Below are positions 9,218 through 18,146 of a DNA stretch of 64,000 bases, one piece after another. Origin of the DNA: JAAYED01 sp040772225 (GTDB taxonomy: Bacteria; Chloroflexota; Anaerolineae; UBA1429); the NCBI GenBank assembly GCA_040772225.1, contig JAXGYO010000003.1:248001-312000 (forward strand). Direction: 5' to 3'. The position numbers were made by a program, and so were the translations under genes. The notes under the pieces were generated by a model. It ran no database searches and was not told where the DNA came from. It saw only the letters and a list, made by a program, of their open reading frames with translations. Each line of letters begins with the position of its first letter. Position 1 is the first letter of the stretch.

Positions 9218-10000
9218 CTACAACTGGCGGCACGCCTCAAAGGCGAGCCGCAGCACCTGTTCGCGGTGGTCGTGCCGGTGCACCCACCCCCTGGAGTCCC
9301 AGTCCAGGCCGCTGACGTCGTCGCCGGCATAGAGCAGCTGGCCGAGAACGATCTCGCGGAACTGCGCCACGGCGAACAGCGCCGAAGCTTCCATCTCCAC
9401 GCACAGGCACCCCTCGCTCTTGCGCAGCTGCACCTTGGCCGGAGTCTCGCGGTAAAAGGCATCGGTCGTCCAGGCAGTGGCAACCAGGAAAGGGATCGCA
9501 TGTGCCTCCAGCACGCCTGTCAGCGCGGCGACGGCCAATGGGTGGGCTGCAGCGCGCCGGCTCGCCGGCAGGTAGTGGTAGGAGGTGCCCTCGTCCCTCA
9601 CGGCGTCCTCCAGCACGAGCAGGTGCCCGACAGCGATCTCGCGATCGAGTACACCGCCCCCGCCGCACACAATGACCTTTCGGGCACCACACGCAATCGC
9701 CTCCTCAAGCACCGCCGCCGCAAAGGGTGCGCCCAGCCCTGGATGAATCAGTGCGATCGGTGTTCCCTCAAAGTCGACCGCATACACGGGGTTCGGCCCC
9801 ACCTCGGAGTTGAGTGTCGCCACCGGACGGGCGATGCCGGCGTCGACCAGCCCGCGGATCTGTTCCGCGAAAAAGCAGAGCACCAGGCGCTCGGGAAAGG
9901 GCGTGTCGAGCCGAAAGCGGCTCGGCTCAATGACACCCGGTGACGGGTCGTACTCCAGCAGTGGAATCTCTTGCTGCGGCAGATCGCTCAATGTGTTCAT
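9218..10000 (-). CDS. Nucleoside phosphorylase (PNP/UDP family)
   Basis: About 260 residues of the purine-nucleoside/uridine phosphorylase family, which split nucleosides with phosphate to base and (deoxy)ribose-1-phosphate. Family marks are HPGLGAP, the VIVCGGGG strand and the substrate-binding VEMEASALFAVAQ segment. The first in-frame ATG is at 10027, but ATG at 10000 begins the more typical N-terminus. It is the most upstream gene of the leftward glycoside run, 45 bases before the GH2-GNAT start. Whether it uses uridine or another nucleoside cannot be decided. Confidence 0.83.
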   Translation of the reverse strand: MNTLSDLPQQEIPLLEYDPSPGVIEPSRFRLDTPFPERLVLCFFAEQIRGLVDAGIARPVATLNSEVGPNPVYAVDFEGTPIALIHPGLGAPFAAAVLEEAIACGARKVIVCGGGGVLDREIAVGHLLVLEDAVRDEGTSYHYLPASRRAAAHPLAVAALTGVLEAHAIPFLVATAWTTDAFYRETPAKVQLRKSEGCLCVEMEASALFAVAQFREIVLGQLLYAGDDVSGLDWDSRGWVHRHDHREQVLRLAFEACRQL

Positions 10001-10219
10001 TCTCGCGTGATGTGTTCTGTACTGCACGGATTGCAGCCAGAGTGTGATGAGATCATAACCTCAGTGGGGTCGGGGCTCAAGCGCACCACGCATCCTCCGC
10101 ATCGTCTTGACCGTTTCTTCACAACGTGGTGATATACTCGTGCCATGTGTGGAAGATGTGTGATGTCACGCAAGAGACGTCGATAGGCGAGCCACACTTT
10201 GCTCAGATATACGAACAAG

Positions 10220-10233
10220 CTGCCTGCAGGCAG
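10220..10233. promoter_or_regulatory. 14-bp perfect palindrome before the response regulator start
   Basis: CTGCCTGCAGGCAG reads the same on both strands and ends 16 bases before the ATG of the response regulator. The ribosome site AGAGGT lies between. The position would suit an operator for autoregulation or a small hairpin over the translation start. No second copy was noticed in the window, so binding by the neighbouring regulator is only a guess. Confidence 0.35.
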
Positions 10234-10249
10234 TGACCAGAGGTAACAA

Positions 10250-10936
10250 ATGAACGAACGCATACTGGTCGTGGATGACGAGCCCGAGATCGTTCGCGTA
10301 TTACGGGGATACCTGGAGCAGGCAAACTATACCGTCTTGACGGCGTCCAGCGGCCCGGAGGCGTTGCGTCGCGCGCGCACAGAGGCCCCTGACCTGATTC
10401 TGCTGGATGTGATGCTGCCGGGCATGGACGGCATAGACGTCTGCCGCAGCATCCGGCAGACCTCCAACGTCCCGATCATCATGGTTACGGCGCGGGTGGA
10501 GGAGACCGACCGCGTGCTGGGGCTGGAGTTGGGAGCCGATGACTATGTCACCAAGCCCTTTTCGCCGCGCGAGGTGGTCGCCCGGGTGAGGGCCGTGCTG
10601 CGCCGTACGCGCGCCGAGCCCGTCGCCGAGTCCGAGATCCTGACGGTGGACGACCTCACGCTGGACGTCGGCCGCCATTCGGTCGTACGCGGCGACGAGG
10701 CTCTAGAGCTCACCCCCTCCGAGTTTGAAATACTCCGCGCAATGATGAGCGCGCCGGGGCGTGTCTTTACCCGGCTGCAGTTGTTAGAGGCGGCACAGGG
10801 TCAGGCCTATGAGGGGTACGAGCGGACGGTGGACACCCACGTCAAGAACCTGCGACGCAAGATCGAGCCGGACCCGCCCAATCCCTCGTACATTCTCACG
10901 GTCCACGGGATCGGCTACAAGCTCAAGGAAACCTGA
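10250..10936 (+). CDS. Two-component response regulator, OmpR/PhoB family
   Basis: A 228-residue regulator. The receiver domain (1-120) has the acidic pair VVDDE, phosphoacceptor D53 (LLDVMLPG) and the conserved Lys at 102 (VTKPF). A winged-helix DNA-binding domain (about 130-225) ends in the typical TVDTHVKNLRRKI...VHGIGYK block. The start has AGAGGT upstream. The next gene, a histidine kinase, starts two bases after this stop, so the two are a cognate pair. The region between 10001 and 10249 separates it from the divergent glycoside operon, which makes control of that operon possible but unproven. Confidence 0.95.
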   Translation: MNERILVVDDEPEIVRVLRGYLEQANYTVLTASSGPEALRRARTEAPDLILLDVMLPGMDGIDVCRSIRQTSNVPIIMVTARVEETDRVLGLELGADDYVTKPFSPREVVARVRAVLRRTRAEPVAESEILTVDDLTLDVGRHSVVRGDEALELTPSEFEILRAMMSAPGRVFTRLQLLEAAQGQAYEGYERTVDTHVKNLRRKIEPDPPNPSYILTVHGIGYKLKET

Positions 10937-10937
10937 C

Positions 10938-12317
10938 ATGCTGAACCGCATGCCCCTGGCCCTGAAAATCTCGCTGGTGGTCGCTCTTGCGGTGGCCGTA
11001 TCCACGGCCGCGCTCGCGACGGCGGTGCTCTATGCCGCACGGAGTGGGTTTGGCGATTACCTGTCGGTGGAGGTCACCGAGCGCACTTTTGAGCTGCGCC
11101 CGCTGCTGGAGCAGTACTATGCCACCCAGGGCTCATGGGAAGGCGTCGATCACCTGATGCGCCAGGACATGATGCAGGGCGGCATGGCACGGCGCGGCAG
11201 GATGGGGCCGGGCACGACGTCGCTGGTGCTCGTCGACCCAGCCGGTCAAGTACAGTACACCCCCTTTGGCAGCCCGACCGTTTCTATTACGGCCCGCAAC
11301 ATCCAGCGCTATGGCGTGCCCCTGCAGGTAGGCGGGAACACCGTAGGCTATCTGATGGTGCAATCCGGTGTACAGGAAGAGTCCTTTTACCGCAGCCTGC
11401 TGGGCACCATCATCCGCGCCGGCGCCATCACAATCCTGCTGGCCATCGGCATCGGCCTGCTATTGACCCGTAGCGCACTCCGTCCCCTGACGGAGCTGGA
11501 GGCAGCCACGGAGCGCATCAGCGCCGGCGACCTCTCAGCCCGCGTGCCCGTTCGCGCCCGCGACGAGGTGGGAGCGGTGGCAGAGCGCTTTAACGCCATG
11601 GCTGCGGACCTGCAGGATCAGGACGCCATCCGGCGCCGTATGATGAACGACATCGCTCACGAGTTGCGCACCCCTCTGACGGTGATGCAGGGGCAGATCG
11701 AGGCGCTGCAGGACGGCGTATTCGCACTGTCACCGGAGAACCTCGAGCCTGTCCACGGGCAGACGATGCTACTCAAGCGATTGGTGAACGATCTGCGCGA
11801 TCTCGCCCTGGCCGAGTCCGGCCAGATCGCGCTGGATATGGCGCCCGTGGATCTGGGCCGCCTGGTGCCGCGCGTCATCGCCCGCTTTGCGCCCCAGGCG
11901 CAAGCACAGGGAGTGGCGCTGGAGATGGCGCAGCCCGGCGACGTGCCCTCGATCCACGGCGATGCCCAGCGGCTTGAGCAGGTGCTCAACAACCTGCTCA
12001 GCAACTCGTTGCGGCATACGCCCGCGGGCGGTCGCGTCACACTGGGATTGAGTACCAGCGTTGGTCACGTACGCATCACTGTACAGGACACAGGCGAGGG
12101 CATCCCTGCCGATGACTTGCCGCATATCTTTGAGCGTTTCTATCGCAGCGATCGCGCCCGGCAGCGCGGCGATGGCCACACCGGCCTCGGCCTGGCCATC
12201 GCTCGGGAACTGGTGCGCGCCCACGGCGGAGACATCAGCGCGGCCAGCCTTCACGGCCAGGGCACGACGCTGACCATCGATTTGCCTGCGTCGCCGGCAG
12301 CGCCAGCTAGTCTTTGA
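10938..12317 (+). CDS. Sensor histidine kinase with HAMP domain (BaeS-like)
   Basis: A 459-residue membrane kinase. TM1 is about residues 10-33, an extracytoplasmic sensor about 34-157, TM2 about 158-177, HAMP about 178-232. The HisKA box NDIAHELRTP carries H241. The ATPase domain has the N box NNLLSNSLRHTP, DTGEGIP, FERFYRSD and GLGLAIARELV. The sensor has a methionine-rich stretch (about residues 74-90, five Met), which in some kinases binds soft metals; that is only suggestive here. ATG at 10938 follows the regulator stop by one base. The 3' end overlaps the convergent dehydratase gene by 11 bases. Confidence 0.94.
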   Translation: MLNRMPLALKISLVVALAVAVSTAALATAVLYAARSGFGDYLSVEVTERTFELRPLLEQYYATQGSWEGVDHLMRQDMMQGGMARRGRMGPGTTSLVLVDPAGQVQYTPFGSPTVSITARNIQRYGVPLQVGGNTVGYLMVQSGVQEESFYRSLLGTIIRAGAITILLAIGIGLLLTRSALRPLTELEAATERISAGDLSARVPVRARDEVGAVAERFNAMAADLQDQDAIRRRMMNDIAHELRTPLTVMQGQIEALQDGVFALSPENLEPVHGQTMLLKRLVNDLRDLALAESGQIALDMAPVDLGRLVPRVIARFAPQAQAQGVALEMAQPGDVPSIHGDAQRLEQVLNNLLSNSLRHTPAGGRVTLGLSTSVGHVRITVQDTGEGIPADDLPHIFERFYRSDRARQRGDGHTGLGLAIARELVRAHGGDISAASLHGQGTTLTIDLPASPAAPASL

Positions 12318-13413
12318 CGCCGAACTGCTCCAGGGTTTCATCGCGCAGCTCGGTGCCGAATCCGATCCCCTCGGGCGCATAGATCATACCGCCCTCGATG
12401 CGGGCGCGATCCACATACATCCCGGGGCCTGTGGGCTTGCCGCCGGTCTCGCACCAGATGGCCGTCGGGGTCGCCATCAGCAGATGCGTGGTCACACCCT
12501 CGCCGCCATGGCTGGCGACGGCGACATCATTGGCCGAGGCCAGGCCGGCGATCTCCATCCATTCGCTGGGCCCGCCGGTGCGGCGCGCGTCCGGCTGCAG
12601 GATGTCGCAACCCCGCGCAGCGAGCAGTTCCTGCACCGCGTGGCGCCCATAGTGGTTCTCGCCCGTGGCCACGGGGATAGCGAGTTGGTCGCAGAGCCAG
12701 GTGTACCCGGCCGTGTCGTGCGGCCGCAACGGCTCCTCAAACCAGTGCACGCCCAGATCCTGGTACACGAGCCCACGGCGCAGCGCCTCGTTGCGGTCGA
12801 GCACCTGGTTCGCGTCCACCATCACCAGGCCACTCGCACCGACGATCTCCTGCGCCAAATCGATGCGCCGCACGTCATCTTCCAGCGTGCCACCGGCGAC
12901 CTTGATCTTGACGCCGGTGAATCCATCTTCAACGACCGTCTCCAGTGCCCGCCGGTAATGGCTCAGATCGGCATCATCGTCATAGTACCAGCCCACCATG
13001 GCATAGGCGGGGATGCGATCGCGGCAGGCGCCCAGCAGCCGCCATCCGGGGACGCCGAGGTCCCGCGCCATCAGGTCCCAAAGACAACTATCCAGCGCCG
13101 TGAGAGCGAAATGGGCCAACCCCTGAACGCCGACATACTCCAGTTCGTGAGCCATGCGCTCGCGCAAGAGCCTCGGCAGGAAAGGATCGCCGCCGACGAG
13201 AACCGGTGCGAGCTGACGCTCGATCAAGACCTGAAGCGCAGGCGCGGCATGGATCGACACGCCCAGAAAGATATAGCCATGGCCGGTGAGCCCGGCGTCG
13301 GTGTGCACGCGGATGACCACGCCGGCCCGCTCGCCAAAGCGGTGCTGGGCATCCGCATAGCCGCCGCGGTCGGGAAAGGCCAGGCGCATCGTCTCAACCG
13401 AGGTAATCTTCAC
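12307..13413 (-). CDS. Enolase-superfamily acid-sugar dehydratase (mandelate racemase subgroup)
   Basis: A 368-residue enolase-superfamily protein with the K169-x-K171 motif (GVKIK) that marks the mandelate racemase subgroup. Metal ligands are D200 (VDANQ), E226 (FEEPL) and E252 (GENHYG). D275 and H302 are placed for the His-Asp dyad. Family members dehydrate L-rhamnonate, L-fuconate, L-talarate/galactarate and similar acids, or racemise. GAAGGAGG precedes the ATG. It is monocistronic as far as seen, and convergent with the histidine kinase. It differs from the two K-x-D type dehydratases in this window, so it probably has another substrate. Confidence 0.87.
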   Translation of the reverse strand: MKITSVETMRLAFPDRGGYADAQHRFGERAGVVIRVHTDAGLTGHGYIFLGVSIHAAPALQVLIERQLAPVLVGGDPFLPRLLRERMAHELEYVGVQGLAHFALTALDSCLWDLMARDLGVPGWRLLGACRDRIPAYAMVGWYYDDDADLSHYRRALETVVEDGFTGVKIKVAGGTLEDDVRRIDLAQEIVGASGLVMVDANQVLDRNEALRRGLVYQDLGVHWFEEPLRPHDTAGYTWLCDQLAIPVATGENHYGRHAVQELLAARGCDILQPDARRTGGPSEWMEIAGLASANDVAVASHGGEGVTTHLLMATPTAIWCETGGKPTGPGMYVDRARIEGGMIYAPEGIGFGTELRDETLEQFGVKD

Positions 13414-13736
13414 AGAACGCCTCCTTCAATAGGTATTTGCGATGCCAGTATCGCCTTGGCCGGCGGCGTTGGCAAGTATCAAGGCGCAGCGGACGCGTCA
13501 ACGGCCCCGGCACGAGTGAAGGGTTGAGGGGCGTATATGGCAACAAACTGGAGGAGCTGCATCCATGCGCCCTGCGGACATTTCGCGATGCCATGACTGG
13601 CCCTGTGAGGCGATGAATCACGCCGCCTATCGCGTGCCTCCGGCGGATGTGGGCCCGACAAGATACGCCTTGTCCTGATCGCGGAGGATATAGCCAGCAC
13701 ACTGGCGTGGGCAGACATTGGCCAGAGGTAGCGGGG
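13414..13736. other. 323-base stretch with no supported gene
   Basis: Between the dehydratase start and the trpF stop. Short frames exist on both strands, the longest about 100 codons on minus, but none has recognisable motifs, a good ribosome site or family similarity. It must hold the promoter of the leftward dehydratase gene near 13420-13470. A short plus-strand reading near 13665-13730 looks mildly coding-like and could be an old gene remnant, but this is too weak to call. Confidence 0.4.
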
Positions 13737-14408
13737 TCAGTCCAGATCCCAGGTGGACCGTACCGCGCGCATAAAGGCTGCTAGCTTGGCCTCATCGAGC
13801 CTGCCCCCGCTCCGCACGCCCGAGCAGATATCCACGCCATAGGGCCGCACCTGTCGGATCGCCTCCGCCACGTTGCCGGGGTTCAGCCCGCCGGCCAGAA
13901 ACACCGGCACGGGCGACCGTGCGCAGATCTCACGGCTGATCTCCCAGTTGTGGGTGCGCCCGGTGCCACCGAGTTCCTTCACCGGGAGCCTGGGATTTCC
14001 CGAGTCCAGCAGCAAGGCGTCTGCATGGGTAGCCGCCTGTAGCGCCTCGTCCAGGCTCTCAGGGCCCAGCACGTGAATCACCTGCATGAGAGCCACGCCC
14101 GGCAAGGCCGCCTTCAGCTCAACAAAGGCCTCAGGCGCCACTTGGTCCACGAGTTGGATGCCCCTGGGTCCCAGGCGCTTCTGCTGCTCGATGATCGCGG
14201 GGGCTTCTTGCTCGGCGGTGAGCAGCACCGGCGTCACGCCAGGAGGCGTGGCACGGGCCACCTCTGCGATTACCGCATCGGGGATGACGCCCGGCCCGCT
14301 GGGCATGGCCGAGACCAGCCCCAGCGCGTTGGCGCCATAGGACATCGCCAGCCTTGCCTCTTCTAGACTGCCAATACAACAGATCTTGACGCGAACGATA
14401 TAGGGCAT
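13737..14408 (-). CDS. trpF: Phosphoribosylanthranilate isomerase-like protein (TrpF)
   Basis: A 223-residue TIM barrel of the TrpF family, which rearranges phosphoribosylanthranilate in tryptophan synthesis. The N-terminal strand reads VKICCIGS, where most TrpF have KICG followed by a hydrophobic residue; the catalytic Cys is kept. Asp is present in LLLDSG, and the GGTGRTHNW, FLAGGLNPGNV and GVDICSGVR phosphate-binding blocks are intact. No other trp genes lie nearby, so it is an orphan copy, and a related isomerase role remains possible. Confidence 0.8.
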   Translation of the reverse strand: MPYIVRVKICCIGSLEEARLAMSYGANALGLVSAMPSGPGVIPDAVIAEVARATPPGVTPVLLTAEQEAPAIIEQQKRLGPRGIQLVDQVAPEAFVELKAALPGVALMQVIHVLGPESLDEALQAATHADALLLDSGNPRLPVKELGGTGRTHNWEISREICARSPVPVFLAGGLNPGNVAEAIRQVRPYGVDICSGVRSGGRLDEAKLAAFMRAVRSTWDLD

Positions 14409-14460
14409 CGCGGCCCTCGCAAAGGTTCATGCTGGTCCCGTGTGACAGAGGATGGGCTTT

Positions 14461-14858
14461 GGGCGAGTGAGCCGGTAAGCCGAATTCTGTTGCGATGTGT
14501 CTCCACACCGCCGGCGATCATCTATCTGGGACGCCGATTGCTCGACGCCTCGTGCGACCTACCCGAGGCCTGGGACGAGCAGCCCCTGTCCCGGTTGCCC
14601 GAGACGCCTCATGCTTGGTCTTGCTCCCGATGGGGTTTGCCTGGCCGGCCCGGTCGCCCGGTCCGCCGGTGGTCTCTTACACCACCGTTTCACCCTCGCT
14701 GACGTTGTCGGCAAGCCGCCAACCTTCAGCAATCTGCTCTCTGTTGCACTGTGCCGTCGGGTCGCCCCGCCTGGACGTTATCCAGCATCGCGCTCTGGGG
14801 AGTTCGGACTTTCCTCGAACATCGCATTGGATGCCCGCGATCGCCTGGCTCACTCGCC
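14461..14858 (-). ncRNA. rnpB: RNase P RNA, bacterial class A
   Basis: Reading the minus strand, the region opens with GGCGAGTGAGCCAGGCGATC, contains the conserved GAGGAAAGTCCGAACTCCCC core and a CAACAGAGAGCAGA segment, and closes with ACAGAATTCGGCTTACCGGC. The two ends, GGCGAGTGAGCC and GGCTCACTCGCC, pair as the closing helix. At about 398 bases it has normal length for the catalytic RNA that trims tRNA 5' ends. Short open frames crossing it are chance. It is transcribed in the same direction as trpF, which starts 53 bases downstream. Confidence 0.95.
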
Positions 14859-15004
14859 ACCTTGATGATACCATGGAGCGCCGGCCAGAGCAAGTTTACA
14901 CATTACAAATGCCTGGTCACAGTCGTGAACGCCGCGCACCTCTCACGAACCTTTGACACCCCCCGTTGCCGCCGCTATCATCGTCTCTCAGAAAGGATGC
15001 GGGG

Positions 15005-16591
15005 ATGGCACGACGCGACGTAGAGATGGCCCGGGACTATGCACAGAGCGAGACGGGCGCGGTGATCCGCGACTGGGGCGGTCAGGTGCCCATCGCGCTC
15101 GTGTATCCCAACAGCTATGGCGTCGGGATGTCCAGCCTGGCGATGCACGCCCTGTACGGGTTGCTCAACGCGCAGCCCGGCCTGCTGGCGGAGCGCGCCT
15201 TTGCCTGGCTGGATCGCAGGGCGCAGTCCGACAGCCCGGTCCTGCTGCTCGAGTCTCAGCGTCCCCTCTCCGACGCCGCCGTGGTGGCTGCCTCCCTCTC
15301 CTTTGAGATGGACTATTTCCACCTCATAGACCTGTTGCGCCGGGCGGGCATTCCGCCGCGCGCTGCCGAACGCGACGCCTCGCACCCACTCGTGCTGTTA
15401 GGTGGGCCAGCAGTTTCTGCCAACCCGGCGCCGCTAATGGCGCTGGCCGACGCCATACTGATAGGCGAGATCGAGCCAGTGCTCCCTGATCTGGCGAAGG
15501 TCCTGCGCGGAATCTGGGACAGCGACCGCGCCGACACGCTGGCCGCACTGGCCGGTCTGCCGGGCGTCCTTGTGCCCTCCGTCAACAACGATCAGCCTGT
15601 GCTGCGTCTGCAGCTCCGCGATCTGGATGCCTACCCCACGCAGACGCAGGTCCTGGTCCCACGGGCCGAGTTTGGCGACATGCACCTGATCGAGATCTCG
15701 CGGGGCTGCGTGCATGGCTGCCGTTTCTGTCTGGCCGGCAGTCTCTATCGCCCCTACCGCGAACGTTCACTTGAAAGCATCATGGACCAGGCGCGGCAGG
15801 GCCTGCGCTGGCGAGACAAGCTGGGCCTGGTTGCCGCTGCCGTCTCGGACCACACGCAGATCGATGAACTGGCAGCCAAACTCACGGAGATGGGTGCTGC
15901 AATCTCGGTTTCCTCACTGCGCGTGCGGCCCCTGGCCGAGAGCCTGATCGACGCCCTGGAGGCCTCCGGCAGCCGCTCTATCACCATCGCGCCGGAGGCT
16001 GGCTCCGAGCGGCTGCGCCGGCTGATACGCAAGGGAATCGAGCATGAGGACGTGCTGCGCGCCGCCGAGCGGCTCCGTGGCCGCTTTGCATCGCTCAAGC
16101 TGTACAGCATGATCGGCCTTCCCACAGAGACCGATGACGACATGACCGAGCTGCTCAGCCTGGTAGCCGAGGTCCAGACACGCTTTGACCGCGAGGTGGT
16201 GCTCAACGTGACCCCCTTTGTGCCCAAGGCTCACACGCCTTTCCAGCGGGTCGCCATGGCCGAGGGCCCGGTGCTGGAAGCGCGCATCCGCCGCCTCCGC
16301 GAGGGCTGCCGCGCACTGCGCGTCCAGCTCCGCGCAGAAGCCGTGGATGCGTCGCAGGTACAGGCGGTGCTGGCGCGCGGCGACGGGCGCATCGGCGAGG
16401 TGCTGCTCGGCATGGAGAAGCCCACGCCCAGGGCTTTCGCTCGTGCTTTGCGTCGAGCCGATATTGACATGGAAAAGGAGCTGTCGGCACGCCCGGCCGA
16501 GGCCGACTTGCCCTGGCAGCAGGTCCAGATCGGTGTGCGGGGAACCGACGAGTGGTCGCCATCGACGGAGGAAGACCGTTGTGAAGAGTGA
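15005..16591 (+). CDS. B12-binding-domain-type radical SAM protein (TIGR03960-like)
   Basis: About 528 residues. The N-terminal part (about 25-170) resembles a cobalamin-binding Rossmann fold (VPIALVYPNSYGVGMSSL, LLGGPAVSANP). The radical SAM cluster motif is C235-x3-C239-x2-C242 (GCVHGCRFC), in a barrel that also has APEAGSERLR and LYSMIGLPTE. The family is widespread but its substrate is unknown. ATG at 15005 is chosen over an in-frame ATG 39 bases upstream because homology starts here and AAAGGA lies just before. Its last 11 bases overlap the pgeF start. Confidence 0.87.
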   Translation: MARRDVEMARDYAQSETGAVIRDWGGQVPIALVYPNSYGVGMSSLAMHALYGLLNAQPGLLAERAFAWLDRRAQSDSPVLLLESQRPLSDAAVVAASLSFEMDYFHLIDLLRRAGIPPRAAERDASHPLVLLGGPAVSANPAPLMALADAILIGEIEPVLPDLAKVLRGIWDSDRADTLAALAGLPGVLVPSVNNDQPVLRLQLRDLDAYPTQTQVLVPRAEFGDMHLIEISRGCVHGCRFCLAGSLYRPYRERSLESIMDQARQGLRWRDKLGLVAAAVSDHTQIDELAAKLTEMGAAISVSSLRVRPLAESLIDALEASGSRSITIAPEAGSERLRRLIRKGIEHEDVLRAAERLRGRFASLKLYSMIGLPTETDDDMTELLSLVAEVQTRFDREVVLNVTPFVPKAHTPFQRVAMAEGPVLEARIRRLREGCRALRVQLRAEAVDASQVQAVLARGDGRIGEVLLGMEKPTPRAFARALRRADIDMEKELSARPAEADLPWQQVQIGVRGTDEWSPSTEEDRCEE

Positions 16592-17366
16592 TGCGCCGGT
16601 GCTCTACCGGTTCGATAACCTGGCTCAGCAGGAGCTGATTCATGGGATTTCTCTGAGCTGCGGTGGCGTGAGCCACGGTGCCATCACCGGCCTCAACCTG
16701 GGGCATACGGTGGGCGATGCCCTTGATGCCGTGGAGGCCAACCACGCGCTGCTCTATGCCGCGCTGGGCATCGCGCCCGAGCAAGTTATCACCGCGCACC
16801 AGGTCCATGGCGCCCAAGTTGCGGCCGTGGGCCCGGAGCAGGCAGGCACTATCATCCCCTCCACCGATGGACTCATCAGCAACACGCCGGGGATCTACTT
16901 GCTCATGCGTTTCGCGGACTGCGTCCCCGTGCTGTTTTTCGATCCGGCGCGGCAGGCTATCGGTTTGGCGCACGCCGGCTGGCGCGGGGCCCTGGCCCGC
17001 GTAGCCGCCCGCACAGCAACCGCCATGGTTCACGAGTACGGCTGCCATCCGGAGGATATCCTGGCTGCCATAGGCCCGTCGATCGGTCCCTGCTGCTATG
17101 AGGTGGGACCCGAGGTAGTCGAGGCTGTACACACCGCCTTTCCTCAGACGACGGGCCTCATCGACCGCACAGGGCCCTCCGGGCACGCCTACCTCAACCT
17201 GTGGGCCGTGGTGCGCGCCCAGCTGTACGAATGCGGATTGGAGTACATCGAGACGGCGCGCCTGTGCACCGCCTGCCGCAGCGATCTCTTTTACAGCTAC
17301 AGAAGGCAAGGGACCGCTTCAGGACGCTTTGGGGCAATCATCGGCTTGAGACCATCAGGTGTATAA
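16581..17366 (+). CDS. pgeF: Peptidoglycan editing factor / multicopper-polyphenol-oxidase-fold protein
   Basis: A 261-residue YfiH/PgeF protein. The metal-site residues are recognisable as H76 (HQVHG), C114 (FADCVPV) and H131 (HAGWRG), with the C-terminal GPSIGPCCYEVG block. PgeF removes wrongly incorporated L-Ser-type muropeptides in E. coli; some relatives cleave purine nucleosides. The GTG at 16581, with GGAGGAAG ahead, is preferred over the much longer frame, which only mirrors the radical SAM gene. It heads the pgeF-yggS-proC-yggT run common next to cell-division genes in Gram-positives and Chloroflexota. Confidence 0.9.
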   Translation: MKSDAPVLYRFDNLAQQELIHGISLSCGGVSHGAITGLNLGHTVGDALDAVEANHALLYAALGIAPEQVITAHQVHGAQVAAVGPEQAGTIIPSTDGLISNTPGIYLLMRFADCVPVLFFDPARQAIGLAHAGWRGALARVAARTATAMVHEYGCHPEDILAAIGPSIGPCCYEVGPEVVEAVHTAFPQTTGLIDRTGPSGHAYLNLWAVVRAQLYECGLEYIETARLCTACRSDLFYSYRRQGTASGRFGAIIGLRPSGV

Positions 17367-17377
17367 TAAAGAGTATT

Positions 17378-18136
17378 GTGGACGAACAACGAAACGAGTC
17401 GCATGCAATAGCTGCGCTGATTGCCAGGAACCTGGAGCGTGTGGAGCGCCGAATCGCCGCAGCGTGCGACGCTGCAGGGCGTAATCGCAACGAGATTCTT
17501 CTCGTTGCGGTGAGCAAAGGGCGAAGCGCCGAACAGATCATTGCCGCTTACTCGTGCGGACTGTGGCATCTGGGCGAGAACCGGATCGAGGAACTGGAGG
17601 CCAAGCGGCCGCTCGTTGAGGATGCCCTGGCTCCTGAGCGCCCAACCTGGCACATGATCGGACACGTGCAGAGCCGCAAGGCCGATCGCGTGGCCGCCGC
17701 CGGTGTCCTGGTGCACTCGGTCGACACGCTGCGGCTGGCGCAGCGCCTGGAGCGCTACGGCCAGGCCCACAGCGGGACCACGAGCATCTTATTGCAGGTG
17801 AACGTGTCCGGCGAGGAAACCAAATCCGGCTTTGACGCCTCGACGGACGACGCCCAAGCGGCCTTTGTGGCATCCTGCGCCGGCCTGCGCGAGCTTGCCC
17901 ACCTCCAGATTGAGGGACTCATGACCATCGCGCCTGCGGTGCAGGATGCCGAGGAGGCCCGGCCGGTGTTTCGCCGGCTGAGGCGGTTACGAGACCGCCT
18001 GCGCGCCGAGTACCCCTGGAGCCAGTGGAACGAATTGTCCATGGGCATGTCCGACGATTTCGAGATCGCGATTCAAGAAGGCGCAACAATCGTCCGTATC
18101 GGACGGGCGCTCTTTGAGCCAAAAGAGAGTGAGTAG
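17378..18136 (+). CDS. yggS: PLP homeostasis protein, YggS/PLPBP family
   Basis: A 252-residue alanine-racemase-fold protein that binds pyridoxal phosphate without known catalysis and balances cellular vitamin B6 and amino acids. The PLP lysine lies in LLVAVSKGRS. Other hallmarks are GENRIEEL, WHMIGHVQSRK, QVNVSGEETKSGF and SMGMSDDFEIAIQEG with the terminal RIGRALF. GTG at 17378 is chosen because the family N-terminus begins there; the Shine-Dalgarno is weak. It starts 12 bases after pgeF. Confidence 0.93.
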   Translation: MDEQRNESHAIAALIARNLERVERRIAAACDAAGRNRNEILLVAVSKGRSAEQIIAAYSCGLWHLGENRIEELEAKRPLVEDALAPERPTWHMIGHVQSRKADRVAAAGVLVHSVDTLRLAQRLERYGQAHSGTTSILLQVNVSGEETKSGFDASTDDAQAAFVASCAGLRELAHLQIEGLMTIAPAVQDAEEARPVFRRLRRLRDRLRAEYPWSQWNELSMGMSDDFEIAIQEGATIVRIGRALFEPKESE

Positions 18137-18146
18137 GATTCACAGC

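Noticed and set aside
10107..10138. TTGACC and TATACT as the response regulator promoter
   Set aside because: Spacing is 20 bases, outside the usual range; a shorter-spaced alternative has a poor -10. Left unassigned.
14495..14956. Several 85-150-codon frames over 14440-14956
   Set aside because: They lie on RNase P RNA, whose conserved core and closing helix are plain; frames have no similarity.
17346..17367. TTGAGA and TATAAT as a promoter for yggS
   Set aside because: The spacing is only 10 bases and the TATAAT coincides with the pgeF stop region inside a tight operon.
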